A stretch of DNA of 64,000 bases from PFJX01 sp964393825 (GTDB taxonomy: Bacteria > Pseudomonadota > Gammaproteobacteria > Burkholderiales > Thiobacillaceae), in assembly GCA_964393825.1 (NCBI GenBank), contig CAYMUY010000021.1:1-64000 (forward strand), given 5' to 3'. The notes below the pieces were generated by a model, which saw only the letters and a program-made list of their open reading frames with translations, was not told where the DNA came from and did not search any database. How positions within the stretch are numbered: position 1 is the first letter of the stretch; every line of letters begins with the position of its first letter. Shown here one piece after another: positions 45,956 to 54,441 of this stretch. The position numbers and the translations under genes are program-made.

Positions 45956-46426
45956 TCAGCGCATGTAGGCGTAGCCTGCCTGTTGCAGGCGGACGATTTC
46001 CGCATCGGCCATCGGCACCAGGCTGACGAAGCCGTGGATGTCCTCCGGGGTGAAACCCTGTCCCTCCGCCGCCAGCTTGCACATGCGGAATTCGATCAGC
46101 CCGGTGAGCGTCGCGCTCTGGGCGCGTTGCATCAATTCGCGGTGCTTGTCCAGGTTCTTGACCGCGAAGTAGGGAATCTCATTGCCGTGCAGGACGATCA
46201 CCACCTTGTTGTCGAACGGGTCGCTGCCGTTCAGGTCGAGCAGCAATTGCGCGCGGCTGATCACGGAACGCATGGCGGCCTCCGAATTCGCCATCACGTC
46301 ATACACCACCTTCTGCTTTTCATAGCTTTGCGTCACCGCCTTGCCGCGTCCCCAGGGGGCTTCCGGTTCGGCCGCCAGGGTGGGGTGGATGAGCAGGGCG
46401 GCGAGTAGAAGTGAAAGCCAGCGCAT
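45956..46426 (-). CDS. Periplasmic DsrE/F-like protein
   Basis: A 156-residue protein with a signal peptide (LSLLLAALLIHPTLAAEP) and a DsrE/DsrF-like fold: KVVYDVMANSEAAMRSV, VVIVLHGNEIPYF, and LIEFRMCKLAAEGQGF with a single Cys in the usual position. The family takes part in sulfur transfer, or is of unknown function in the periplasm. ATG 46426 follows GGAG by 6 nt. It lies upstream of the methyltransferase and downstream of the Y-family polymerase, all on the minus strand. Confidence 0.8.
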   Translation of the reverse strand: MRWLSLLLAALLIHPTLAAEPEAPWGRGKAVTQSYEKQKVVYDVMANSEAAMRSVISRAQLLLDLNGSDPFDNKVVIVLHGNEIPYFAVKNLDKHRELMQRAQSATLTGLIEFRMCKLAAEGQGFTPEDIHGFVSLVPMADAEIVRLQQAGYAYMR

Positions 46427-46457
46427 GATGGTCTCCAGATGGGGGTGGGGCACTACA

Positions 46458-47717
46458 TTACACCGTCAGCAATGCCCGTTCACCCAGCCCTCCCGCCAGG
46501 CCGTCTGCTTCCAGCTTCAGGTCCGGGATGTGGGTGAAGGAGATGCGCATGGGGGCTTCCTCCTGGGCCAGGAAGGCGCCGCCGAAATAGAGCGCCTCGG
46601 CGCCGAATTTCACCCGGATGCGATCCAGCGCCGTATCCAGGCCGGGGTTGCGGCTGCCGTCGGGGAACAGCGGCAGACTGACCTTGTCGTTGGCGACGAG
46701 ATCGCCGAACACCATGCCGACCTTGATCGGCTCGCGCCGGCGCGGCCGTTCCGCCCAAAGCGCGGCGAGCAGGCGCAGGCAGGCGAGGGTGTCCCGCATC
46801 GGCGCGAAACGGGTTTCCACACCCCAGTCGGCATGCTTGCGGTAGCTCACGCGCAGCCCCAGGCGGCCGGCCAGGTAGCCTTCGGCGCGCAGGCGCAGCG
46901 CGGCTTTCTGGGTCAGCTTGGAGAGCACCGAGAAGGCGCCGGCGTCGAAGCGCAGATGCGGCGGCAAGACATGGGAGTGGCCGAGGCTGGAGCGCTTCGA
47001 CGGCGGCAATACCACGTCGACGCCGCGCAATCGGTCATACATGCGCTCGCCCTCGACGCCGCCCCAGACCCGGCGCAGATGCGCGCGCTCGGCCCGGCAC
47101 AGGGCTTCCACGGTGTGGATGCCGTGCCGCGCCAGGCGTTCCAGCATGGCGTTGGCGATGCCGTTGAGGTCGTTCAGCTTGAGACGGAACAGGCAGTCGG
47201 GCAGGTCTTCCGGCCTGATCACCACCAGCCCATCCGGCTTTTGCATGTTGGAGGCGGTCTTCGCCAGGAAACGGTTGGGGCCGATGCCGATGGAGCAGGT
47301 CAGCACTTCGCTGACCTGCTCGCGCAGTTTGGTCTTCACCTCGCCGGCGAGGTCGCGGATGACGCGCTCCTGTTGCCAGGAGCCGGTGAGGTCGCAGGCC
47401 ACCTCGTCGATGGACAGCACCTCGCTGACGGCGATGACCGTGTCGACCACGTCCATCAGACGGTGGTGCATTTCCACGTAGACCCGCGGCCTCGCCTGCA
47501 CGAAGGCGATCTCCGGGCAGAGCCGGCGGGCATCGACGACGCCGGTGCCGGTCTTCACCCCGAAACGCTTGGCCTCGCGGCTGGCGGCGATGCAGCAGCT
47601 GGTTTCCGCCAGCACCGGCAGCACGCCCAGCGGCCGCCCACGCAGTTCCGGGCGCAGGTGTTGCTCCACCGAGGCGAAGTAGGAATTGAAGTCGAGGAGC
47701 AGGGCGCGCAGGGACAT
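46458..47717 (-). CDS. Y-family translesion DNA polymerase (DinB-like)
   Basis: The 419 residues begin with the palm motif LLLDFNSYFASVEQ (metal-binding Asp about residue 9) and contain SIDEVACDLTGS (catalytic Asp-Glu) and the thumb/HhH motif LNDLNGIANAMLERL. The rest resembles the little-finger domain but diverges from classic Pol IV, so it may be a DinB-related polymerase or an ImuB-like protein with intact catalytic residues. The promoter (TTGCCC-N17-TATCCT on the minus strand) is covered by SOS-type palindromes. It overlaps no other gene; DsrE follows after 31 bp. Confidence 0.88.
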   Translation of the reverse strand: MSLRALLLDFNSYFASVEQHLRPELRGRPLGVLPVLAETSCCIAASREAKRFGVKTGTGVVDARRLCPEIAFVQARPRVYVEMHHRLMDVVDTVIAVSEVLSIDEVACDLTGSWQQERVIRDLAGEVKTKLREQVSEVLTCSIGIGPNRFLAKTASNMQKPDGLVVIRPEDLPDCLFRLKLNDLNGIANAMLERLARHGIHTVEALCRAERAHLRRVWGGVEGERMYDRLRGVDVVLPPSKRSSLGHSHVLPPHLRFDAGAFSVLSKLTQKAALRLRAEGYLAGRLGLRVSYRKHADWGVETRFAPMRDTLACLRLLAALWAERPRRREPIKVGMVFGDLVANDKVSLPLFPDGSRNPGLDTALDRIRVKFGAEALYFGGAFLAQEEAPMRISFTHIPDLKLEADGLAGGLGERALLTV

Positions 47718-47722
47718 GGAAA

Positions 47723-47773
47723 AGAACGATCGTTCTGGCTCTGCAGGATAGAACGATCGTTCTTTTTGGGCAA
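47723..47773 (-). promoter_or_regulatory. Tandem SOS-type operators in the Y-polymerase promoter
   Basis: Two identical 14-bp palindromes, AGAACGATCGTTCT, at 47723-47736 and 47750-47763, are 27 bp apart centre to centre. On the minus strand -35 TTGCCC (47773-47768) and -10 TATCCT (47750-47745) are 17 bp apart, so the distal palindrome fills the spacer and the proximal one covers the start region. Each contains GAAC-N4-GTTC, the core of the Gram-positive-type LexA box. Confidence 0.75.
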
Positions 47774-47838
47774 GGCTGGCGCTCCAGCGGTGGGGACATC
47801 CGGGATAATCGCACCACCTCTATTCGCTGGTGATCGAC

Positions 47839-48243
47839 ATGATCGGCAACACCGTTCGCGCCCGCCTGGCCTTTTCCTTCAAGGCCGAGACTTACGAACT
47901 CGATACCCTCATCGACCTGGATCGATATGTCGGGCAGGCCCCCGATTTCCATCTGTTGCTGGCCAGGGCACACGGCATCGACCCTTATTCCTACCTGTAC
48001 GACGCGCTGGAGTCGCACGAGATCGTGTTCTCCGATGCCACCGGGGTGGCGGCGCAAAGTTGCCGGGAGGGTGGCTTCGACTGGTCGTGCTTCGAACGCG
48101 ACTGGTACGAAGAACGGGACTTGCGGGTGCTCAGGGAGATCGCGGAGCGGACGCTGGGGGTGCGCGATCTGGAGGGCCGGGCGGACCTCAAGGCCGCCTT
48201 GCTGGCGGCGTATCGGGCGGGCAAGGCGAGCGCCGCCACCTGA
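47839..48243 (+). CDS. Conserved-type soluble protein, function unknown
   Basis: I do not recognise this 134-residue acidic protein. It is soluble, with no signal peptide or membrane segment, and contains an N-terminal RARLAFSFKAETYELDTLIDLD beta-strand region and a helical tail. It is divergent from the Y-family polymerase with a 121-bp gap that holds the SOS operators; a shared response is possible but no motif shows it. ATG 47839 is preferred to GTG 47830. A short hairpin follows the stop. Confidence 0.65.
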   Translation: MIGNTVRARLAFSFKAETYELDTLIDLDRYVGQAPDFHLLLARAHGIDPYSYLYDALESHEIVFSDATGVAAQSCREGGFDWSCFERDWYEERDLRVLREIAERTLGVRDLEGRADLKAALLAAYRAGKASAAT

Positions 48244-48245
48244 GT

Positions 48246-48260
48246 CCGGGGGTACCCCGG
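48246..48260. terminator. Short hairpin between convergent genes
   Basis: CCGGGG/CCCCGG form a 6-bp stem around GTA, directly after the stop of the 47839 gene and 17 bp before the stop of the opposite adaptor gene. There is no T run, so termination is uncertain. Confidence 0.35.
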
Positions 48261-48277
48261 CCGGTGGGCTCGCGCGC

Positions 48278-49012
48278 TTACGGCAGGCGGATGCTCGCGG
48301 CCAGGCCGGCGTAAGTGCCGGCGGTGCGCGGCAGGGCGACGTCGAGGAGGACGCGGCCTTCCGCCTGGGCGGTGAGGGCGCGGATGCGACCTTTCACGGT
48401 CTGGCCGGCGATCAGTACGGCGGCGTCATCGCCCAGACGGAGATTCGCGGCCTGGGCAGCGTCGACGGGGGCGCGGGCGAGCCATTCGTCGGCGCGGGCG
48501 ATGCTGACCACGGCGGCGGGCTGGCAGGGGATGGTGATGACCTGGCCGGGTTCGCCGTGGCGGGCCAGGACGACGGCGTCGAAGGGGGCGCGCAGTTCCG
48601 ATTCGGCGAGCAGGCGGCGGGCTTTTTCCACTCGCGCCTGGGCGGCGGCCAGGCCGGATTGCGCACGGGCATGGCGCAGCTTGGCGGCATCGAGTTCGGT
48701 GGTGGAGGCGACGGTGCGCGCATACAGCTCCGTGACCCGCTCCAGGTCGCGACCGGCATCGGCCGCTTCCTGGGTCAGCCGGTCGAGGTCGGCACGCGCT
48801 TCCGCGACGCCGGCCTTGTACAGGGTGGGGTTGAGGGCGGCGAGCAGTTCGTCCTTCTTCACCGTCTGGCCGGCCTGGACGTCGACCCGGTCCAGGACGC
48901 CGGCCACCGGCAGGGTAAGGCTGACGCGGCCGGACCAGTCGAGGCTGGCGGCATGATCGGCGGCGAGGGCCTGGCCCGCGACCAGGGCGAGCAACAGCGT
49001 GCGTAACATCAT
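48278..49012 (-). CDS. Periplasmic adaptor (HlyD/MFP family)
   Basis: The 244 residues have a signal peptide (LLALVAGQALA), a split lipoyl/barrel-sandwich (VAGVLDRVDVQAGQTVKKDELLA; LRAPFDAVVLARHGEPGQVI) around a coiled-coil hairpin (about 70-125) and a short beta domain. It is smaller than typical MFPs, which often have a membrane-proximal domain. Normally such adaptors connect an inner-membrane pump to TolC, yet no pump lies here. It overlaps the TolC-like gene by 4 nt (ATGA). Confidence 0.85.
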   Translation of the reverse strand: MMLRTLLLALVAGQALAADHAASLDWSGRVSLTLPVAGVLDRVDVQAGQTVKKDELLAALNPTLYKAGVAEARADLDRLTQEAADAGRDLERVTELYARTVASTTELDAAKLRHARAQSGLAAAQARVEKARRLLAESELRAPFDAVVLARHGEPGQVITIPCQPAAVVSIARADEWLARAPVDAAQAANLRLGDDAAVLIAGQTVKGRIRALTAQAEGRVLLDVALPRTAGTYAGLAASIRLP

Positions 49013-50289
49013 TTCTTGTTCTCCACTTTTACCGATTCCAGCGGTGTGCCCAGCAGGGCTTCCAGACGCGCCAGGGCAAGCGCCAGACGGTATTCGACGG
49101 CGCGCTTGCGCAGGTGGGCGGTCTGGGTTTCGGCCATGCTGCTGCCCAGGTTGGTCTTCAGCTCCATTTCATATTCGGCCCGCGCCTTCTCCAGGGCGAG
49201 CTCGCGGTAGTGTGCATTGACCTCGCCGCTGCGCCGCTCGCTGTCGCGCAGGTAGTGGATTTCCTCCCAGGTATCGGCCAGGGCCTGGCGCAGTTCCTGT
49301 TGCAGCTTGTCGTATTGCGCCTGGCGTTCCTGGAAGACGGCTTGTTCGCGCGCCATGCGGGCGTCGATGCGGCCGCCCTGCCATAGGGGCCAGACGAAGT
49401 TGAGGCCGGCACGGACGTCGTCGCGGGTGCTGGCCTCCCGGCTCCAGCTGGCGGCCTCGGCCTCGAATTCCAGGCTGGGCCGGTTGTCCGCGCGCACGCC
49501 TTCGATGCGATTGCGCGCGGCGGCCAGCATCTGCTTCTGTGCTTGCAGGCGCGGGTTGTGTGTCAGCATGGCGTCGAGCAGGGGGGGGAGATCCGGCAGC
49601 GGGCGGTCGTTGTCGGCCAGTTTGGGGTCGACCAGATCTTCCTTGACGGATTCGGCGCGATTGAGCGCGAGGCCGAGCTGCATGCGCTTGTCGCGCAGTT
49701 TGCGCACCACGTCGTTGCGCCGGGCGCGGGTGTCGAGGTAGCGCGATTCGAGTTCCGTGAGTTCCCACTGCGGCATCTGGCCGAGGTCCTGGCGATCCTT
49801 GGCGTTGTCCCAGCTGACATAGGCCACCGCCATGAACTCGGTGTCGGCGGCATATTGCATGTCGGCCAGGAGCGCGTCGAAGTAGCGCGCCATCAGGCTC
49901 AGTCGACGCTGGGCGCGGGTGTCGAGCAATTGCAGGTCGCGCGCGGTCGCTTCTTCGCGGGCGGCGGTGATGCCGCTGTCACGGCGACCGGCGTCGAAGA
50001 GCATCTTGCGGGCGTTGAGGCGGGCCTGGTTGTCGGGGTGGAAATGATCGTTGTAATAGCCGTTGCGGCCACTGCGCAGCGTGCCTTCCAGGCTGACGCG
50101 AAAATCGTTGAGGCTCTCGTTGAGTTGTTGCTCGGCCTGGGCGGCGGCTTGCCGCGCGCGGGCGAGGTCGAGATCGGGGTGCGGCGCGTCGGCGTGCGCC
50201 AGCACGGTCTCCAGCGTGAGCGCGGACGACGGCTCGGCGGCCAGGGCGCCACTGGCGAGCATCGCCAGGATCAGCCAGCGCCACCTCAT
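49009..50289 (-). CDS. TolC family outer-membrane protein
   Basis: A 426-residue protein with a signal peptide (ILAMLASGALA) and the TolC/OEP duplicated layout: long helical coiled-coil stretches (e.g. ARQAAAQAEQQLNESLND and RARAEYEMELKTNLGSS) and beta segments including FVWPLWQGGRIDA, a family-typical strand. It would form the outer-membrane channel for the adjacent adaptor. It overlaps the adaptor by 4 nt and the thioredoxin-like gene upstream by 4 nt, so all three are coupled. Confidence 0.88.
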   Translation of the reverse strand: MRWRWLILAMLASGALAAEPSSALTLETVLAHADAPHPDLDLARARQAAAQAEQQLNESLNDFRVSLEGTLRSGRNGYYNDHFHPDNQARLNARKMLFDAGRRDSGITAAREEATARDLQLLDTRAQRRLSLMARYFDALLADMQYAADTEFMAVAYVSWDNAKDRQDLGQMPQWELTELESRYLDTRARRNDVVRKLRDKRMQLGLALNRAESVKEDLVDPKLADNDRPLPDLPPLLDAMLTHNPRLQAQKQMLAAARNRIEGVRADNRPSLEFEAEAASWSREASTRDDVRAGLNFVWPLWQGGRIDARMAREQAVFQERQAQYDKLQQELRQALADTWEEIHYLRDSERRSGEVNAHYRELALEKARAEYEMELKTNLGSSMAETQTAHLRKRAVEYRLALALARLEALLGTPLESVKVENKK

Positions 50290-50804
50290 GGCCTGGCGGC
50301 CTTCTTGTAGACGTTGAAGGGTTGCGTCTTGTAGATGCCTTCCACCACGTAGCGGCCGAGCAGCATGAACTCCTCGACGGTCTGGGTGGCGCCGGTGAAG
50401 CGGGTGACCGGATTGCCCTCCAGGTCGAAGAACAGGAAGGTGGGAGTGGCGCGCGCGCGGTTGGCCAGTGCGAAGGTTTTTTCCGTGGTGGCGTTGCCCT
50501 GGAAGTCGGTCATGTCGGTGCCACCCTTCACATCCATCGCGTAGATCAGGAAGTGCTGGCGGTACCAGTCCTGCACTTCGGACTGGTTCAGTACCATGCC
50601 CTTCATCCGCGCGCAGAACGGGCAGTCCTCCATCTCGAACATGATCAGCACGCCTTGCTTGCCTTCCTGTTTCGCGATGGCGAGCTCTTCCTTGAAGTCG
50701 CCCATCTTGGCCATGAAGAAATGACTGTGCGGGTCGCGTACTTCGGCCAGCGCGGGTTGCGCCAGGGTAAATGTGAAAGCGAGGCACAGGGCGAGCCAGC
50801 GCAT
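50286..50804 (-). CDS. Periplasmic thioredoxin-fold protein, SoxW-like
   Basis: The 172 residues have a signal peptide (LCLAFTFTLAQPALA), then the thioredoxin-fold active site EDCPFCARMKG (CPFC about residues 61-64) and cis-Pro in RATPTFLFF. It resembles SoxW-type thiol reductases linked to sulfur oxidation or c-type cytochrome maturation. No sox genes are here. It shares its last bases with the TolC-like gene and lies 10 bp after the TlpA-like gene. Confidence 0.85.
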   Translation of the reverse strand: MRWLALCLAFTFTLAQPALAEVRDPHSHFFMAKMGDFKEELAIAKQEGKQGVLIMFEMEDCPFCARMKGMVLNQSEVQDWYRQHFLIYAMDVKGGTDMTDFQGNATTEKTFALANRARATPTFLFFDLEGNPVTRFTGATQTVEEFMLLGRYVVEGIYKTQPFNVYKKAARP

Positions 50805-50814
50805 GGTCGTCTCC

Positions 50815-51264
50815 TTATTTCTTGTTGCGAATGTAGCGCTCGATGCCATCGCGGGTGATGGCGCCGACGTTGTAGGCGACCTGCTTGCCCTGCGGGTTGT
50901 ACAGGTAGGTGGTGGGCAGGCCGGGAATGGCACCGACCTGGGCGGCGAGCTTCTGATCGCCCAGCACCATCGGATAGCTGATCATCATCTGATCGGCGAA
51001 GCGCAGGACTTCCTTGGGGTCGCGGTAATCCATCGCCACGCCGATCACCACCAGGTTGTTCTTCTTGCTCTCGTGCAGGGCGACCAGGTCGGGAATTTCT
51101 TCCAGGCAGGGCGGGCACCAGGTGGCCCAGAAATTCACCAGCACCCATTTCCCCTTGTACTGATCGAGATTCTGGGTCTTGCCTGTGCTATCGGTAAAGG
51201 TGAATGCCTGGGCGCTGGCGGCGCCGACGAGGAGCAGCAGGAAAAGTCCGAGACGGGAGATCAT
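50815..51264 (-). CDS. TlpA/ResA-like periplasmic thioredoxin
   Basis: A 149-residue exported thiol-disulfide protein: signal peptide (LGLFLLLLVGAASAQA) and the active site NFWATWCPPCLEE (CPPC about residues 49-52) with GLPTTYLY containing the cis-Pro. TlpA/ResA proteins reduce apocytochrome c or other periplasmic disulfides. ATG 51264; an 11-codon longer frame is less likely. It precedes the SoxW-like gene, suggesting two thioredoxins work in the same relay. Confidence 0.88.
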   Translation of the reverse strand: MISRLGLFLLLLVGAASAQAFTFTDSTGKTQNLDQYKGKWVLVNFWATWCPPCLEEIPDLVALHESKKNNLVVIGVAMDYRDPKEVLRFADQMMISYPMVLGDQKLAAQVGAIPGLPTTYLYNPQGKQVAYNVGAITRDGIERYIRNKK

Positions 51265-51311
51265 GGGGTGTCCTGAAAAAAACAGATGTGACCACAAGGG
51301 TCGTGAGTGGT

Positions 51312-51881
51312 TCAGTGGTTTTTTTCAACCAGGGGTTCGGATGCCTTGGTGCCATGACCACCATCCGAGGCGTGGGTGAGGTACAGCGCCAGGCCGATCA
51401 GGGCGACGGCACCGGCCAGGTAAAGCAGGTCCAGCGCATCGCCCACCTTCAGTTTCAGCGCGAGTTCGAAGATCGTGACGATCATGATCATGATGATGAC
51501 CTTGGCCAGCCGCTGCTTCAGGTCGTCCAGGCTATGGATCACCAGAATCGCGCTGGAAGCCTTGCTGTCCTGTGCTTCGTCGATGTCGCTGATGAACAGT
51601 TCGTACATGCCGAGGCCAAAGATCAGCATGACCGTGCCCAGCAGGTAGCCGTCCACGACTTCCACAACATGTGTGATGGTCTCGTCATGCAGCATCTTGC
51701 GTGCCTCGGGGGCCAGCGAGGTATCACCGTAATGCAGGATATGGCTGACCAGATAGACCACGTCGACGGTGGCCATGTAGAAGATGGCGATGGCCGCCGC
51801 CATGCTCGCCACCACCGCGAACAGCACCACGTAGCGGCTGCGCCAGAGCATGCCTTCAAAGATTTTTTCGATCAGCTGCAT
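51312..51881 (-). CDS. yqhA: YqhA family (UPF0114) inner-membrane protein
   Basis: The 189-residue protein has three or four membrane segments (VVLFAVVASMAAAIAIFY; YLLGTVMLIFGLGMYELF; VIIMIMIVTIFELAL; LLYLAGAVALIGLAL) and the family motif ELFISDID. Function unknown. It lies upstream of the tlpA-like gene on the same strand with a 47-bp gap. ATG 51881 is chosen because the longer frame adds non-family residues. The upstream 131 bp is a divergent promoter region containing CTCCTAGGAG. Confidence 0.82.
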   Translation of the reverse strand: MQLIEKIFEGMLWRSRYVVLFAVVASMAAAIAIFYMATVDVVYLVSHILHYGDTSLAPEARKMLHDETITHVVEVVDGYLLGTVMLIFGLGMYELFISDIDEAQDSKASSAILVIHSLDDLKQRLAKVIIMIMIVTIFELALKLKVGDALDLLYLAGAVALIGLALYLTHASDGGHGTKASEPLVEKNH

Positions 51882-52012
51882 CGCCGTTCTCCGGGTGCCG
51901 GGAAAATTGCCGTTCCGGGGCGTTTTTCCCAAAGGTAGAATGCCTCGACCCGACGTGCTCGCGGTATCGCATCAAGACATCGTCGAATTCCTCCTAGGAG
52001 TAACGGGAACAC

Positions 52013-53584
52013 ATGCAACCCAGATACGTCCTGCCCGCTCGCGAGCCGGCGCGCACTATAAACTTGGAGACAAAACCCAAGCAAGTCGATGCCTGGCTGC
52101 TGCGTTTGCCCATGTCCAATCCTTCCGAGGCCGGGGAGGAACTGGCCGATTACCTGTCCACCCTGAACCGCGCCGAAGTCTCCCACGATGTGCGCGCCAA
52201 GGTGATGGGGCGTCTGTATCCGGTGGTCGAGGAAGTGGCCGGGTCGCTGCGCGAGCAATATGGTTCAGTCTCCCTGCCGCTGCCGGCGCGGCAGCGGCGC
52301 AACGCGGAACTGGCGCAGCGGCTGCTCCTGGAAACCGCCGATGGCTACAAGGCACTGACCCTGGAGTGGCTGGGCAAGCGCTTCCACATGTTCGGCGGCA
52401 ATCCGCTGCCGCATTACCTGCAACGTACCCTGCTGGCCTTGCAGTCGGTACTGGACGTCTGTTACGAAACCCACGAATCGTGCCCGCACGGGCTCTGGGT
52501 GGATTTGCACCAGACCTACAACTACGCGTTGCGCAACGGCCTCCATGGCGTGGTACCCGAGGGCAGCAAACAAATGCTGTCGCTGGAACAGATCTATATG
52601 GCGACCCTGTTGATGGCGCTCGCCGACCCCTACCACTTTCCGCAAAGCGAGCTGGTCTGGGCCAAGGACATCATCGCCCGCTATGCCAATCTGGCGCAGC
52701 TCCATCCCGCCGAGGAGGCGGTGAAGGGGAATGCGGGCCTGTTCCTGGTCGAGGTGAATACCGACACGGCGCCGAGGCCGCTGGCGCGCGAGCCACATCC
52801 CATGAATCCGCGCTGGGACCTGTTGTTGACCACCACCGAGCTGGCCAAGCACCTGGCGCTGCTCAGCGCACACCTGCGCGGCCAGGAGGACATCGAAAAG
52901 CTCGGCTTGCCCGAGGCCGCGCGCGATCCCGCATATGCCACCATGCTGCGCCGTCTGAAGCTCAACTGGGGCGCTTCCCTGCAACGCATGGCGCAGCGCC
53001 GCAGGCATCAGGGCGGGCGCGAGTTCGAGGTGTGCATAGGTTTCAAGTCGGTGCATACACTGATCGCGCCCCAGGTTGCGAAAGATGCCATCGTCTACGG
53101 CAGCAGTACGCACGAGGCCGCGCCCGTGCGTGTGCGCTGCCAGACCGTGAACGACAGCATGGGCGGCTTGTCGCTGCGCCATAGCGGCCCCGGCCTGCAG
53201 GTCCGGGTTGGCGATGTGGTCGGCTTGCGCCAGGGCGATACCCCCTGGAGTATCGGTCTGGTGCGCTGGTTCCGCATCCCGTCGGCGGGCGAGGTCTACT
53301 TTGGTGTGCAACTCCTGGCGCCGCAGGCGGATGCCGTGCAACTGCGCCGTATCGACAATGGCCGCCAGTGGCCCGGATTGCTGCTGCTGCCCAATCCGGT
53401 CACCCGCCAGGCGCCCATGCTGCTTTCCCTGCCCAGCGCCTTCGCGCCGGAGGTCACGGCCGAGGCGCGCACTCCTCAGGGCAAGCACACCATCAGGATC
53501 GAGAAACGCCTGGAATCGACGCCCAATGTCGACGTCTACCGCTTCCAGATGGAAGAGAAGGTGGCACCGGTCGCGGCCAATTAG
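52013..53584 (+). CDS. Large protein with PilZ-like C-terminal motif, unknown function
   Basis: The 523 residues are soluble. The N-terminal 330 are helical with no recognised domain. Around residue 380 the sequence NDSMGGLSLRH fits the (D/N)xSxxG motif of PilZ, preceded by VRVRC, and the following strands (LQVRVGDVVGLR; GLVRWFRIPSAGEVYFGV) resemble a PilZ barrel. Cyclic di-GMP binding is therefore possible but not shown; the arginine motif is imperfect. It stands alone, divergent from yqhA and convergent with fdx. Confidence 0.6.
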   Translation: MQPRYVLPAREPARTINLETKPKQVDAWLLRLPMSNPSEAGEELADYLSTLNRAEVSHDVRAKVMGRLYPVVEEVAGSLREQYGSVSLPLPARQRRNAELAQRLLLETADGYKALTLEWLGKRFHMFGGNPLPHYLQRTLLALQSVLDVCYETHESCPHGLWVDLHQTYNYALRNGLHGVVPEGSKQMLSLEQIYMATLLMALADPYHFPQSELVWAKDIIARYANLAQLHPAEEAVKGNAGLFLVEVNTDTAPRPLAREPHPMNPRWDLLLTTTELAKHLALLSAHLRGQEDIEKLGLPEAARDPAYATMLRRLKLNWGASLQRMAQRRRHQGGREFEVCIGFKSVHTLIAPQVAKDAIVYGSSTHEAAPVRVRCQTVNDSMGGLSLRHSGPGLQVRVGDVVGLRQGDTPWSIGLVRWFRIPSAGEVYFGVQLLAPQADAVQLRRIDNGRQWPGLLLLPNPVTRQAPMLLSLPSAFAPEVTAEARTPQGKHTIRIEKRLESTPNVDVYRFQMEEKVAPVAAN

Positions 53585-53648
53585 GCGCCTGCCGGCACGG
53601 CACTTTTCCGCCGGTGATCCAGGCCACACCAGGTCCCAGGCAGACAAA

Positions 53649-53669
53649 AAGCGCGGCCATGCCGCGCTT
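53649..53669 (-). terminator. Terminator of the rsmD-coaD-fdx operon
   Basis: A 9-bp stem (53649-53657 with 53661-53669) with a 3-nt loop has a T5 run on the minus strand. It lies 19 bp beyond the ferredoxin stop. Confidence 0.75.
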
Positions 53670-53687
53670 GTCGGGGCGATGGAGCGG

Positions 53688-53939
53688 TCAGTCGGAGCCG
53701 GTCAGTTTCTGGTATTTGGCGTACAGCGCATCCTTGTCTTCCACGTAGTTGGGGTTGATCGGGATGCAGTCCACCGGACAGACTTCACGGCATTGCGGTG
53801 TATCGAAGTGGCCGATGCATTCGGTGCACTTGTTGGGGTCGATGATGTAGATGTCCTCGCCCTGAGTGATGGCCCCGTTCGGGCACTCCGGTTCGCACAC
53901 GTCGCAGTTGATGCATTCATCGGTAATCATCAGCGCCAT
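53688..53939 (-). CDS. fdx: YfhL-type 2[4Fe-4S] ferredoxin
   Basis: An 83-residue small electron carrier with two cluster-binding sets: CINCDVCEPECP and CTECIGHFDTPQCREVCPVDC. The longer spacer in the second set is characteristic of the YfhL/bacterial type and is complete here. Electron partners are unknown. It is the last gene after rsmD-coaD, with a 19-bp gap, and the terminator follows. Confidence 0.94.
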   Translation of the reverse strand: MALMITDECINCDVCEPECPNGAITQGEDIYIIDPNKCTECIGHFDTPQCREVCPVDCIPINPNYVEDKDALYAKYQKLTGSD

Positions 53940-53958
53940 AACTTTTTCCTTTCTCGAT

Positions 53959-54441
53959 TCAAACTCTGAATTTGGCGGTCAGCCGGGCGGCCACCTCGGG
54001 ATGCACGAATGGCCTCACATCCCCGTGAAGTCGCGCGATTTCACGCACCATGCTGGCGGAGATGAACATGTGTTGCTCCGCCGGCGTTAAAAAAACCGTT
54101 TCCATTTCCGGGCTCAGACGGCGATTCATGCCCGCCAGCTGAAACTCGAATTCGAAATCCGATACCGCGCGCAGTCCCCGCAATACCAGATTGGCGCCGA
54201 GGCCACGGACGAAGTCGACGAGCAATCCGGTGAACGGCTGGACGCGCACACCAGGAAGTTCGGCGAGGGTGATCCGGAGCAACTCGACCCGTTCGTCCAG
54301 GCTGAAGCAGGGACTCTTCGGCGCGTTGTCCGCTACCGCCACCACGATTTCGTCACACAGCCTGAGCGCACGTCGCACCAGGTCTTCGTGCCCGCGGGTA
54401 ACGGGGTCGAAGGTGCCCGGATAGACGATCACGCGTTTCAC
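53959..54441 (-). CDS. coaD: Phosphopantetheine adenylyltransferase
   Basis: Forms dephospho-CoA from ATP and 4'-phosphopantetheine, the fourth step of coenzyme A synthesis. The 160 residues carry the nucleotidyltransferase HxGH-like PGTFDPVTRGHEDLV (His about residue 18) and the ISASMVRE signature. GTG 54441 is chosen because GGAG lies 5 nt upstream and it gives the standard length; an ATG at 54459 would add six residues. It overlaps rsmD by 4 nt. Confidence 0.95.
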   Translation of the reverse strand: MKRVIVYPGTFDPVTRGHEDLVRRALRLCDEIVVAVADNAPKSPCFSLDERVELLRITLAELPGVRVQPFTGLLVDFVRGLGANLVLRGLRAVSDFEFEFQLAGMNRRLSPEMETVFLTPAEQHMFISASMVREIARLHGDVRPFVHPEVAARLTAKFRV

